From: Pseudomonadota bacterium
Lineage (GTDB): Bacteria; Pseudomonadota; Gammaproteobacteria; Xanthomonadales; Rhodanobacteraceae
Direction: 5' to 3'
Assembly (NCBI GenBank): GCA_018240565.1
Contig: JAFEFO010000012.1
Coordinates: forward strand, 1 to 55,428
Length of the DNA: 55,428 nt
The notes under the pieces were generated by a model. The model had not been told where the DNA came from. It saw only the letters and a list, made by a program, of their open reading frames with translations, and made no database searches. Below are positions 44,344-53,882 of the stretch, piece by piece. The stretch's first letter is position 1; each line of letters opens with the position of its first letter. The translations under genes and the position numbers were made by a program.

Positions 44344-45747
44344 TCAGCGCGTCAGGAATTTCAGGATGAAGTTCGCCAGCTTGCCGTAGGGCGGTCGCAT
44401 CAGCGACATGCCGCTCAGGCGCGCCTGGTACAGCACCGGCTTGGCCTTGCTGAAGGCGAGGAATCCCTCGCGGCTGTGGTAATGACCCATGCCGGACGGG
44501 CCGACGCCGCCGAACGGCAGGCGGCTTTGCGCGATGTGCATCACCGTGTCGTTGACGCTCACGCCGCCGGCGACGGTGCGATCGAGCACGCGACGCGTGC
44601 GCGCGCGGTCGTGGTCAAAGTGGTACAGCGCCAGCGGGCGCGGCCGCGCGTTGACGTAGTCGATCGCGGCATCCACCGAATCCACGCCGACCAGCGGCAG
44701 GATCGGGCCGAAGATTTCGTCCTGCATCAGCGCGAGGTCCGCGCGCGCATCCAGCACCAGGGTTGGCGGCAACACGCGTTGGCCGGCATCGCCGGAGGCG
44801 AGTTCCACGACCTTGGCGCCCGCGGCCTGGGCCTGGTCGAGGTAGCCTTTCAGCCGCGCGTACTGGCCGGCATTGACGATGCTCGAATAATCCGGATTGG
44901 CGGCAACGTCGCCGTAATGCTGCTTTATGTACTTTTGCATCTCTTCCACAAATTCGGGAATCGATGACTTGGGCAGCAACACGTAGTCCGGCGCGATGCA
45001 GGTCTGCCCGGCATTGAGGAACTTGCCCGCGGCGATGCGATCCACCGCCGCGGCGATCGGATAATCCGGCGCGAGGATGACCGGCGACTTGCCGCCCAGT
45101 TCCAGCGTGACCGGCGTGAGGTTCGGCGCGGCCGCGGCCATCACCTTGCGGCCGACAGCGGTGGAGCCGGTGAAGAACAGGTGATCCAGCGGCAACGCAG
45201 CGAATGCCGCGGCGACTTCCGGCCCACCAAGAATCGTGGCGACGCGATCCGCGGGAAAGACCTCGTCGAGCAATTTCTTGAGCAGTTCCGACGTGCGCGG
45301 CGTGTGCTCGGAGGGTTTCAACATGACGTGGTTGCCGGCCGCAATCGCGGCGATTAGCGGCATCAACGCCAGGTTCACCGGATAGTTCCACGGCGAGATG
45401 ATGCCGACGACGCCCAGCGGCTGGTAGCGGATTTCCGTGGTCGCCGGCCAGAACAGCCAGTCCGCGAGGCGGCGCTTGCCGCGCATCCAGCCGCGCAGAT
45501 GCGAGCGCGTGTGGTCGATCTCGCCGAGCACGGTGAACACGTCCGAAAGCAGGGATTCGTGGCGCGAACGCCGGCCGAAATCCGCGCTCATGGCGCTGGC
45601 GAAATTCTCGCTGCGCGCCTTGAACGCGGCGCGCAGGCGCTTGAGATCGTCCATGCGCTGGCGGTACGTCGGCACGCTGCGCTGTTGCGCGGCGCGCAGG
45701 CGCGCGAGGAGGGTGTTGAGTTCGGTGGGGCTGGTTTGGGTGTCCAT
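44344..45747 (-). CDS. Coniferyl-aldehyde-dehydrogenase-like aldehyde dehydrogenase, 467 aa
   Basis: This NAD(P)-dependent ALDH lacks the long N-terminal extension and has a hydrophobic C-terminus (PPYGKLANFILKFLTR), like class 3 and coniferyl aldehyde dehydrogenases. Motifs are GIISPWNYPVNLALMPLIAA, LKPSEHTP, FTGSTAVGRKVM, the general base Glu in TLELGGKSP, and catalytic Cys in FLNAGQTCIAPDYVLL. The substrate may be an aromatic or fatty aldehyde. The gene is divergent from the carbonic anhydrase gene and upstream of its AraC regulator. Confidence 0.92.
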   Translation of the reverse strand: MDTQTSPTELNTLLARLRAAQQRSVPTYRQRMDDLKRLRAAFKARSENFASAMSADFGRRSRHESLLSDVFTVLGEIDHTRSHLRGWMRGKRRLADWLFWPATTEIRYQPLGVVGIISPWNYPVNLALMPLIAAIAAGNHVMLKPSEHTPRTSELLKKLLDEVFPADRVATILGGPEVAAAFAALPLDHLFFTGSTAVGRKVMAAAAPNLTPVTLELGGKSPVILAPDYPIAAAVDRIAAGKFLNAGQTCIAPDYVLLPKSSIPEFVEEMQKYIKQHYGDVAANPDYSSIVNAGQYARLKGYLDQAQAAGAKVVELASGDAGQRVLPPTLVLDARADLALMQDEIFGPILPLVGVDSVDAAIDYVNARPRPLALYHFDHDRARTRRVLDRTVAGGVSVNDTVMHIAQSRLPFGGVGPSGMGHYHSREGFLAFSKAKPVLYQARLSGMSLMRPPYGKLANFILKFLTR

Positions 45748-45825
45748 GGTGCGAGTGTAGCGCGGCCATCCTGAAAAGTTGCTCGAATATACATGCCGCG
45801 CGCCGCGCCGGTGTAACATCGCGCG

Positions 45826-46362
45826 ATGAATATCCGCCCCTATCGCAATCAGCTACCGCGCCTCGGCGCACGCGTCTACGTCGATCCCGCCGCCGTGCTG
45901 ATCGGCGATGTGGAACTCGGCGACGACGTATCGCTATGGCCGTGCACCGTGGTGCGCGGCGACGTGCATTCCATCCGCATCGGCGCGCGCACCAATGTGC
46001 AGGACGGCGCGGTGCTGCATGTCACCCACGATGGTCCCTACACGCCGGGCGGATTCCCGCTGACCATCGGCGCGGACGTCACCGTCGGCCACTGCGCGAT
46101 CCTGCATGCCTGCACGATCGAGGACGCCTGCCTGATCGGCATGCACGCCACGGTTCTGGACGGCGCCATCGTGCGCAAGCACGGTTTCGTGGCTGCCGGC
46201 GCGGTGATCGCGCCCGGCAAGATCGTCGGCGAAGGTGAGCTGTGGATGGGCAACCCGGCGCGTTGCGTGCGCAAGCTCGACGCCACGCAGATCGAGGCCT
46301 TGTACTACTCGGCCAGACACTATGTCGAGCTGAAGGACGACTACCTCAGCGCGGCGCGCTGA
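45826..46362 (+). CDS. Gamma-class carbonic anhydrase family protein (YrdA-like), 178 aa
   Basis: This is a left-handed beta-helix protein with hexapeptide repeats. The metal-binding His positions lie in [30 protein letters not shown] and the following [10 protein letters not shown]. The motif [18 protein letters not shown] is typical. Members bind zinc or iron; catalytic activity of this subgroup is variable. The 3' end overlaps the convergent YkgJ gene by 17 nt. Confidence 0.93.
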   Translation: MNIRPYRNQLPRLGARVYVDPAAVLIGDVELGDDVSLWPCTVVRGDVHSIRIGARTNVQDGAVLHVTHDGPYTPGGFPLTIGADVTVGHCAILHACTIEDACLIGMHATVLDGAIVRKHGFVAAGAVIAPGKIVGEGELWMGNPARCVRKLDATQIEALYYSARHYVELKDDYLSAAR

Positions 46363-46602
46363 GTACCTCCAGCCGCGCCAGCATCGCCATCGCTTCGTCA
46401 CGGCTGGACCCGCACATCGCCGGTTCCGGCCGCAAGCGTCGACACACTTCCGGGCGATCGGGTTTGCCGAACAACTTGCAGCGATTGGCGTCGTCCATCT
46501 GGATGCAGCGCACGCCGGCAGGCTTGCCATCGGGCATGCCGGGAATGGGGGACGAAATCGACGGCGCGATGCAGCAGGCGCCGCAACCAATGCGACATTC
46601 CA

Positions 46603-46603
<1 letters not shown>
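46346..46603 (-). CDS. Small YkgJ-family cysteine-cluster protein, 85 aa
   Basis: This minimal YkgJ protein starts [17 protein letters not shown] and continues with the second cluster [20 protein letters not shown] followed by [15 protein letters not shown]. Cys spacing (CxxxCxxCC, then C-C-C) suggests a zinc or iron-sulfur site; no function is known. The ATG at 46603 shares a base with the aroE stop (TGATG), tying it to aroE. Its last 17 nt overlap the end of the carbonic anhydrase gene on the other strand. Confidence 0.88.
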
Positions 46604-48512
<1,909 letters not shown>

Positions 48513-48575
48513 TCAGCGACGGTTGGCCTTGGCTCGTGAATAATCCATTAAAGTCTCGAAGTTTCATGGTGCCGA

Positions 48576-48605
48576 CTTGCATTTGTAAGATTTTTTTGAA
48601 TAATA
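48576..48605 (+). promoter_or_regulatory. Candidate sigma-70 promoter for the band-7-like gene
   Basis: In an AT-rich patch, TTGCAT (48576-48581) and TAATAG (48600-48605) are 18 nt apart. The surrounding 90 bp are conspicuously A/T-rich for this genome. The match is loose and unverified. Confidence 0.35.
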
Positions 48606-48613
48606 GAAGATAA

Positions 48614-48628
48614 CCTCTTGAAAAGAGG
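48614..48628 (+). promoter_or_regulatory. Hairpin covering the ribosome binding site
   Basis: CCTCTT (48614-48619) and AAGAGG (48623-48628) form a 6-bp stem with a 3-nt loop. AAGAGG is also the likely Shine-Dalgarno, 9 nt before the ATG at 48638, so folding would hide it. Confidence 0.55.
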
Positions 48629-48637
48629 ATGAATTAG

Positions 48638-49087
48638 ATGTCCGCCTCGATGCTGTTCCTGACCCTTTTCTGCGGCTTGGCCATGGCCGTGCTGGTGTGC
48701 CTGCGGCGCATTCCGGAGGGCCAGGCCTACACGTTGCGCCGCGTCGACGGTCATTTGCGCACCGTGGGCGCCGGCGTGCACCTGGTGCTGCCGCTCATCG
48801 AGCGCGTGGCGCACAAGATCCGCCTGCTCGGCAACGAGGTCGATATTTCGCTCAAGGCCAGCGATGGCGATGTGCACGGCCGCGTGTATTTCCAGGTGCT
48901 CGATGCCCGCCGCGCCGACGCCGTGATCGACGGCATTGGTGACCTGGTCCGCGCCCGCGCGCCCGCCTTGGCCGCGCAGGACGCACAACCGGTCGACGCC
49001 GGCGCGCGCGCCGCGCACCTGAAGTCCGCACTCAATCGCGAGCTGAACCCGCGCGGCGTGCTGGTCACGCGCGTGCAGTTCGGCTGA
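48638..49087 (+). CDS. Short membrane-anchored band-7/SPFH-like protein, 149 aa
   Basis: One N-terminal helix (MLFLTLFCGLAMAVLVCL) is followed by the start of a stomatin-type domain: RRIPEGQAYTLRRVDGHLRT, VGAGVHLVLPLIERVAHKIR, then LGNEVDISLKASDGDVHGRV and YFQVLDARRADAV. Full-length relatives continue with a long coiled-coil region, whereas this one ends at LNRELNPRGVLVTRVQFG. It may be a natural short form. A rho-independent terminator follows. Function unknown. Confidence 0.75.
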   Translation: MSASMLFLTLFCGLAMAVLVCLRRIPEGQAYTLRRVDGHLRTVGAGVHLVLPLIERVAHKIRLLGNEVDISLKASDGDVHGRVYFQVLDARRADAVIDGIGDLVRARAPALAAQDAQPVDAGARAAHLKSALNRELNPRGVLVTRVQFG

Positions 49088-49135
49088 CGCCCCCCGGAAA
49101 GGTTGCGCCAAACCCCGCGCCCACGGATACTGGCG

Positions 49136-49166
49136 GGCCCTGCGCCGTACGCGCAGGGCCTTTTTT
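49136..49166 (+). terminator. Rho-independent terminator abutting the rsmG start codon
   Basis: GGCCCTGCGC (49136-49145) pairs perfectly with GCGCAGGGCC (49151-49160) around a 5-nt loop, followed by six T (49161-49166). The ATG of rsmG starts at the next base. Confidence 0.88.
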
Positions 49167-49819
49167 ATGAGCATCGCCGACCGCGCCAACCTGTATGCCC
49201 GCCTGCGGGCAGGACTCGCCGATCTGGGCCTGGCGCCCGATGCGGCAGCGTGCGAGCGCCTGCTCGATTACGTCGAACTGCTTGCGCGCTGGAATGCCGC
49301 CTACAATCTCACTGCCGTGCGCGGGCCGGTGGACATGGTGACGCGACATCTGCTCGATTCGCTCAGTGTTGCCAATTACGTGCGCGGCGATTCATTGGCG
49401 GACTTGGGCACTGGCGCGGGCCTGCCCGGCATTCCGCTGGCGATTCTCGCGCCGCAGCGCACGCACACGCTGATCGACAGCAATGGCAAGAAGGTGCGTT
49501 TCCTGCGCGAGGCGATGCGTGCGCTGGAACTGCGCAACGTGCGCGTGGAGCAGTCCCGCGTTGAAGACGTGCGCGGCCAATTCGATTGCATCACCGCGCG
49601 CGCCTTCGCCACGCTGGGCGACATGCTGCGCATGGGCGGGCATTTGCTCGCGCCCGACGGCCTCTGGTTGGCGCTCAAGGGCCAGTTGTCGCAAGATGAA
49701 ATGCTCGGCGTGCCGGCGGGTTTCGTCGTCGCGCAGGTGGTGCCGCTGCACGTGCCGGACTTGGGCGCGGCGCGACAGCTGGCGATAATCAAACGAACCG
49801 GCGCACAGGAGCGGGCAGC

Positions 49820-49823
<4 letters not shown>
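49167..49823 (+). CDS. rsmG: 16S rRNA (guanine-527-N7) methyltransferase RsmG (GidB), 218 aa
   Basis: RsmG methylates G527 of 16S rRNA. The core motifs are [35 protein letters not shown], the SAM site [34 protein letters not shown] and [15 protein letters not shown]. The ATG at 49167 follows directly on a terminator T-tract and has no room for a Shine-Dalgarno; alignment with E. coli RsmG nonetheless places the N-terminus here. The stop overlaps the GTG of parA. Confidence 0.95.
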
Positions 49824-50620
<797 letters not shown>

Positions 50621-50630
50621 AGGAAAGCAG

Positions 50631-51497
50631 ATGGCGGCGAAAAAACGCAGCGCGCTGGGACGCGACCTGGATGTGCTGCTCGGCGTGCCCGAATCCGACG
50701 CGCCAGAATCCGAAGGCGCGTATCGCCTGCTGAAGGTCGGCGCCTTGCAGCCCGGCAAATACCAGCCGCGCAAGGCCTTCGACGAGGAATCGCTCGACGA
50801 GCTCGTCGCCTCGATCCGCGAGCATGGCGTGCTCGATCCGATCCTGGTGCGCGCGGTGGGTGCGCAGAAGTTCGAGATCATCGGCGGCGAGCGCCGCTGG
50901 CGCGCGGCGCAACAGGCCGGTTTGAAGGAAATCCCGGCATTGGTGCGCGAGCTGACCGACCAGCAGGCCGCATTGGTCGCCCTGGTCGAGAACATCCAGC
51001 GCGAGGATCTGGCACCGCTGGAAGTCGCGCAATCGCTCAAGCAGTTGATGGCCGAATTCAAGCTCACGCAGGAGGCGGCGGCGGACAAGGTCGGCCGTTC
51101 GCGCGCGTCCGTGGCCAACCTGCTGCGCCTGCTCACGCTGCCCGAGGCGGTGAAAGAACTGCTCGCCGCGCGCAAGATCGACATGGGCCACGCCCGTGCC
51201 CTGGTCACGCTCGACGCCAGGCTCGCGCAAAAACTGGCGCAGCAGGTGGCCGACAACGGCTGGAGCGTGCGCGAGCTCGAAGACGCGGTGCGCCATGCGC
51301 AGGGTGCGCCCAAGGGCAAGGCCAAGTCCAAGGCCGCGCCGGCACGCGACGCCGATATCGTCGCGCTGGAACGTCAACTGGCCGAAAAACTCGCCGCCCG
51401 CGTCAGCGTGCAACATGGCCGCGGCGGGCGCGGCAAGCTGGTGATCGCCTATCACTCGCTGGACGAACTCGAGGGCATCCTCGAAAAGATCCGCTGA
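50631..51497 (+). CDS. parB: Chromosome partitioning protein ParB (Spo0J), 288 aa
   Basis: ParB binds parS and spreads as a CTP-dependent clamp. Motifs: an RALGRDLDVLLGV N-terminus that contacts ParA, LQPGKYQPRKAFDEESLDEL, the CTP-binding GGERRWRAAQQAGL and ENIQREDLAPLEVAQSLKQL, the HTH LTQEAAADKVGRSRASVANL, and a C-terminal dimerisation domain. AAGGAAAGC lies upstream of the ATG. Confidence 0.97.
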   Translation: MAAKKRSALGRDLDVLLGVPESDAPESEGAYRLLKVGALQPGKYQPRKAFDEESLDELVASIREHGVLDPILVRAVGAQKFEIIGGERRWRAAQQAGLKEIPALVRELTDQQAALVALVENIQREDLAPLEVAQSLKQLMAEFKLTQEAAADKVGRSRASVANLLRLLTLPEAVKELLAARKIDMGHARALVTLDARLAQKLAQQVADNGWSVRELEDAVRHAQGAPKGKAKSKAAPARDADIVALERQLAEKLAARVSVQHGRGGRGKLVIAYHSLDELEGILEKIR

Positions 51498-51504
51498 AAG
51501 AATC

Positions 51505-52044
51505 ATGGCCAGCGTCGGGTCCAATCCGGATGTGAGCAGCAAGCAGCGGCAATTCGACGCGCTCGTGCGCAGCCTGTCCGGCGACCTGTACCGTTACGGT
51601 TACTGGCTGTGTGGCGAGGACGCACTGGCGCACGACCTGGTGCAGGAAACCTTCCTGCGCGCGTGGCGTTCGCTCGATTCGCTGCGCGACACGGCATCGG
51701 CCAAGGCCTGGTTGATCACCATTTTGCGCCGCGAACACGCGCGCCTGTACGAACGCAAACGCCCGCAGTTCGACGACGTGGACGATATGGACGTCGCCGA
51801 CGAACGCGAATCGCACACGCCCGAGGCGATCGGCGAAGATGGCCTCATCCGCGCCGCGATACAGCGACTGGATGCCAAGTACCGCGAGCCGCTGCTGATG
51901 CAGGTGCTGGGCGGTTTTTCCTGCGACGAGATCGCGCAGGAGTTGAACATCACGCCGGCCGCGGTGATGACCCAGGTTTTCCGCGCGCGGCAGAAATTGA
52001 AAGGCATGCTTGCGGGTGATGCCAAAGAAGCGCAATTGTCATGA
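51505..52044 (+). CDS. RNA polymerase sigma factor, ECF type, 179 aa
   Basis: This is an ECF sigma with region 2 (FDALVRSLSGDLYRYGYWLC, HDLVQETFLRAWRSLDSL) and region 4 (RLDAKYREPLLMQVLGGFSC, DEIAQELNITPAAVMTQVFR). The start lies 7 nt after parB, with GAAAG as a weak Shine-Dalgarno. Its stop overlaps the DUF3379 gene by 4 nt; that membrane protein is the probable anti-sigma or sensor partner. Confidence 0.95.
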   Translation: MASVGSNPDVSSKQRQFDALVRSLSGDLYRYGYWLCGEDALAHDLVQETFLRAWRSLDSLRDTASAKAWLITILRREHARLYERKRPQFDDVDDMDVADERESHTPEAIGEDGLIRAAIQRLDAKYREPLLMQVLGGFSCDEIAQELNITPAAVMTQVFRARQKLKGMLAGDAKEAQLS

Positions 52045-52748
52045 ACTGTCTCGAATTCCGCCGTGAACTGAACATCCATCCGCAGTCGAACGACGCGGAT
52101 TTCGTCGCGCACGCGCGCGAATGCGCGCGCTGCGCGCAGGCGCAGGCCGATGCGCTCGCGTTCGAGGCGACGCTCGGGCGCGCGCTGGCCATTCCGCCGC
52201 CGGCGAATCTGGCCGAATCCATCCTGCTCGCGCAAGCAACGCAGCAACGCCGCGAACGCGCGCACTGGCGCCAGCGCACCGGTTGGCTCGCGCTCGCCGC
52301 CGCGGCCGTGCTCGCCGTCGGCGTCGGCTGGCGCGTCACCCGCGCGCCGGCGCTGGGTGACGCGGCGGTCGCGCACATGCTGGGCGAAGAAGCGTCCGCG
52401 TTGACCCTGACCACGCCGGTTGCCAACGACTCCGTGCGCAAGGCTTTCGCCAAGCGTGGCATCGATCTCGCGCAGGTGCCGGCCGACATCAGCTACGTGC
52501 AATGCTGCCCGGTCGGCAAGTTCAAGTCGGTGCACATGGTGATGCCGCGCGCCAACGGCCCGGTCACGGTGATGTACCTCGTCGACGATCATGCAACCAC
52601 GCCCACGGAGTTTGCGCACTCGGGCTGGCTCGGCCGCAGCGTGCCGATGGCACACGGCACCCTGGTCATGATCGGCCACGACGCCAGCCAGTTTGATCAG
52701 GTGCAGCAGCTCTGGAACGCGGCCTTACAGACGGCGACGCGTATCTGA
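52041..52748 (+). CDS. DUF3379 membrane protein, probable anti-sigma partner, 235 aa
   Basis: The N-terminus has an anti-sigma-like zinc motif HARECARC (His-x3-Cys-x2-Cys), then one transmembrane helix (LALAAAAVLAVGVGW near residues 77-92) and a periplasmic DUF3379 domain with GIDLAQVPADISYVQCCPVG, KFKSVHMVMPRANGPVTVMY and GTLVMIGHDASQFDQVQQLW. It should bind the sigma factor encoded just upstream. The final 30 codons have a diverged second copy at 53778-53870 beyond the adjacent TA pair. Confidence 0.92.
   Translation: MNCLEFRRELNIHPQSNDADFVAHARECARCAQAQADALAFEATLGRALAIPPPANLAESILLAQATQQRRERAHWRQRTGWLALAAAAVLAVGVGWRVTRAPALGDAAVAHMLGEEASALTLTTPVANDSVRKAFAKRGIDLAQVPADISYVQCCPVGKFKSVHMVMPRANGPVTVMYLVDDHATTPTEFAHSGWLGRSVPMAHGTLVMIGHDASQFDQVQQLWNAALQTATRI
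52656..52748 (+). repeat. Diverged repeat, copy A (3' end of the DUF3379 gene)
   Basis: The last 30 codons and stop of the DUF3379 gene, related to 53778-53870. By eye 73 of 93 bases and 23 of 30 residues match. Confidence 0.8.
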
Positions 52749-52788
52749 AACGAGTCGGCTCACTTCCCGCCGGTACCCGCAGTGGTAC

Positions 52789-53280
52789 TCATGTTTTACC
52801 CAGAGGCAGATATAAGGTGCGTGCGTTGTCTGCCGTTTCGCGGAAGCCATGCACACGGTAGAACGCCGCTGCACGCGCATCGAGCGCATCCACGACCAGC
52901 AGGCGCGCGCCAAGCTGTTCTCGCAGTTGCAGGCTGCAGTTGGCGGCGTGGCCCAGCAACAGGCGGCCGAACCCGTCGCCTTGTGCACAGACGGCCACCG
53001 CCAACCGCGCCACGCGCACCGCGGGAACGGGGTAATTCGGCAGTCGCTTTTGGTCGGCGGGCTGCAAACTGGCCAGATTGACCTGGGCGGCAGCAAGGCT
53101 GCAGTAACCCAGAATGCGCACTGTGTCGGCATCGTCGATCAGCACATGCGTGGTGGCGATGCCATCACGCTGGTGCTGGCCGGCCTGCTCGTGCAGGTAG
53201 CGATTCAGCGATGGTGTGCCGCAATCGAAACCGGCCCGGTCGTGCCGGGCAGGATCGAGCCGTACAATGCGCAGCGCCAC
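52789..53280 (-). CDS. GNAT-family toxin (TacT-like acetyltransferase), 163 aa
   Basis: This is an acetyltransferase toxin of the kind that acetylates aminoacyl-tRNA. The family opening FDCGTPSLNRYLHEQAGQHQ, the GNAT acetyl-CoA motif RVARLAVAVCAQGDGFGRLL with GHAANCSLQ, and FYRVHGFRETADNARTLYLP are present. The GTG at 53280 begins 1 nt after the DUF1778 antitoxin stop. The pair opposes the DUF3379 gene and lies between it and a detached copy of its 3' end. Confidence 0.92.
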   Translation of the reverse strand: MALRIVRLDPARHDRAGFDCGTPSLNRYLHEQAGQHQRDGIATTHVLIDDADTVRILGYCSLAAAQVNLASLQPADQKRLPNYPVPAVRVARLAVAVCAQGDGFGRLLLGHAANCSLQLREQLGARLLVVDALDARAAAFYRVHGFRETADNARTLYLPLGKT

Positions 53281-53281
53281 G

Positions 53282-53548
53282 TCAGCCGATCAGTTTGGCG
53301 GCATCGGCCATGGCCTTCTTCAAGCGCGCATTCGGCTTGAATGGCTTGTCCAGCACCGCAAGGAAGCGGCGCGATTCTGCGGGCGAAAGCGTGACAGTAA
53401 GCTCGGCCGTCATCACGCTTTCGGCTTCCCGCAGCACGGCATCGCGTACGAACGCCGACACCGGCACGCCGCGCAAGTCGGCGGCCCGGTTGATGCGGGC
53501 CTTGTCGGTGGGGTTCAAACGCAGGTCGAGGCGAGCTAAGGCGGTCAT
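53282..53548 (-). CDS. DUF1778 antitoxin (TacA-like, ribbon-helix-helix), 88 aa
   Basis: The N-terminal RHH domain is visible as ARLDLRLNPTDKARINRAAD, LRGVPVSAFVRDAVLREAES, followed by a C-terminal tail with LTVTLSPAESRRFLAVLDKP that wraps the toxin. It is the canonical partner of GNAT toxins. AAGGAGACAGCC precedes ATG 53548, and a perfect palindrome lies just upstream as likely operator. Confidence 0.92.
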   Translation of the reverse strand: MTALARLDLRLNPTDKARINRAADLRGVPVSAFVRDAVLREAESVMTAELTVTLSPAESRRFLAVLDKPFKPNARLKKAMADAAKLIG

Positions 53549-53777
53549 GGCTGTCTCCTTTGTACGGAATACTACCGTACAACATGCCACGGCACAAATG
53601 TAGCTTATCGTCTTCTATGCCTCACCTCCGTTGTGCGACTTGATCCGGTTGCCAAAATGGTGCAGTGCGTCCTGGAACTCGGCGCGCTTCTGCCTTCCGT
53701 GGTTGGATTCATTCCTTGGCGTGCTGGTTGCCTCGCGGCCACCGGCGGCGCCAGGATCGACCTAACAGCGCCGTGAT
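53549..53777. other. Intergenic region upstream of the TacAT-like module
   Basis: Beyond the operator palindrome no gene is supported in this stretch. It contains no clear reading frame with a ribosome binding site and no inverted repeats of note. It separates the TA promoter from the DUF3379 stub. Confidence 0.5.
53560..53582 (-). promoter_or_regulatory. Operator palindrome of the DUF1778-GNAT module
   Basis: TTGTACGG (53560-53567) and CCGTACAA (53575-53582) are a perfect 8-bp inverted repeat with a 7-nt spacer, 11 nt upstream of the antitoxin ATG. The minus-strand TTGTAC and TAGTAT within it could form promoter elements. Autorepression by the RHH antitoxin is the expected use. Confidence 0.75.
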
Positions 53778-53870
53778 GGCACCCTGGTATTGATCGGTCA
53801 CGATCCCGGCCAGTTCGATTCCGTGCAACAGCTGCGGAGTGCGGCGTTGCAGACAGAGACGCGCATCTGA
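53778..53870 (+). pseudogene. C-terminal stub of a DUF3379 gene (diverged repeat, copy B)
   Basis: The frame reads GTLVLIGHDPGQFDSVQQLR then SAALQTETRI and TGA, homologous to the end of the intact DUF3379 protein 1122 bp upstream. Many of the base differences are synonymous, so this copy diverged while still coding, i.e. it comes from a related allele or paralog rather than a fresh duplication. Nothing upstream continues the frame. Confidence 0.82.
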
Positions 53871-53882
53871 GGCGGCTTGTCG

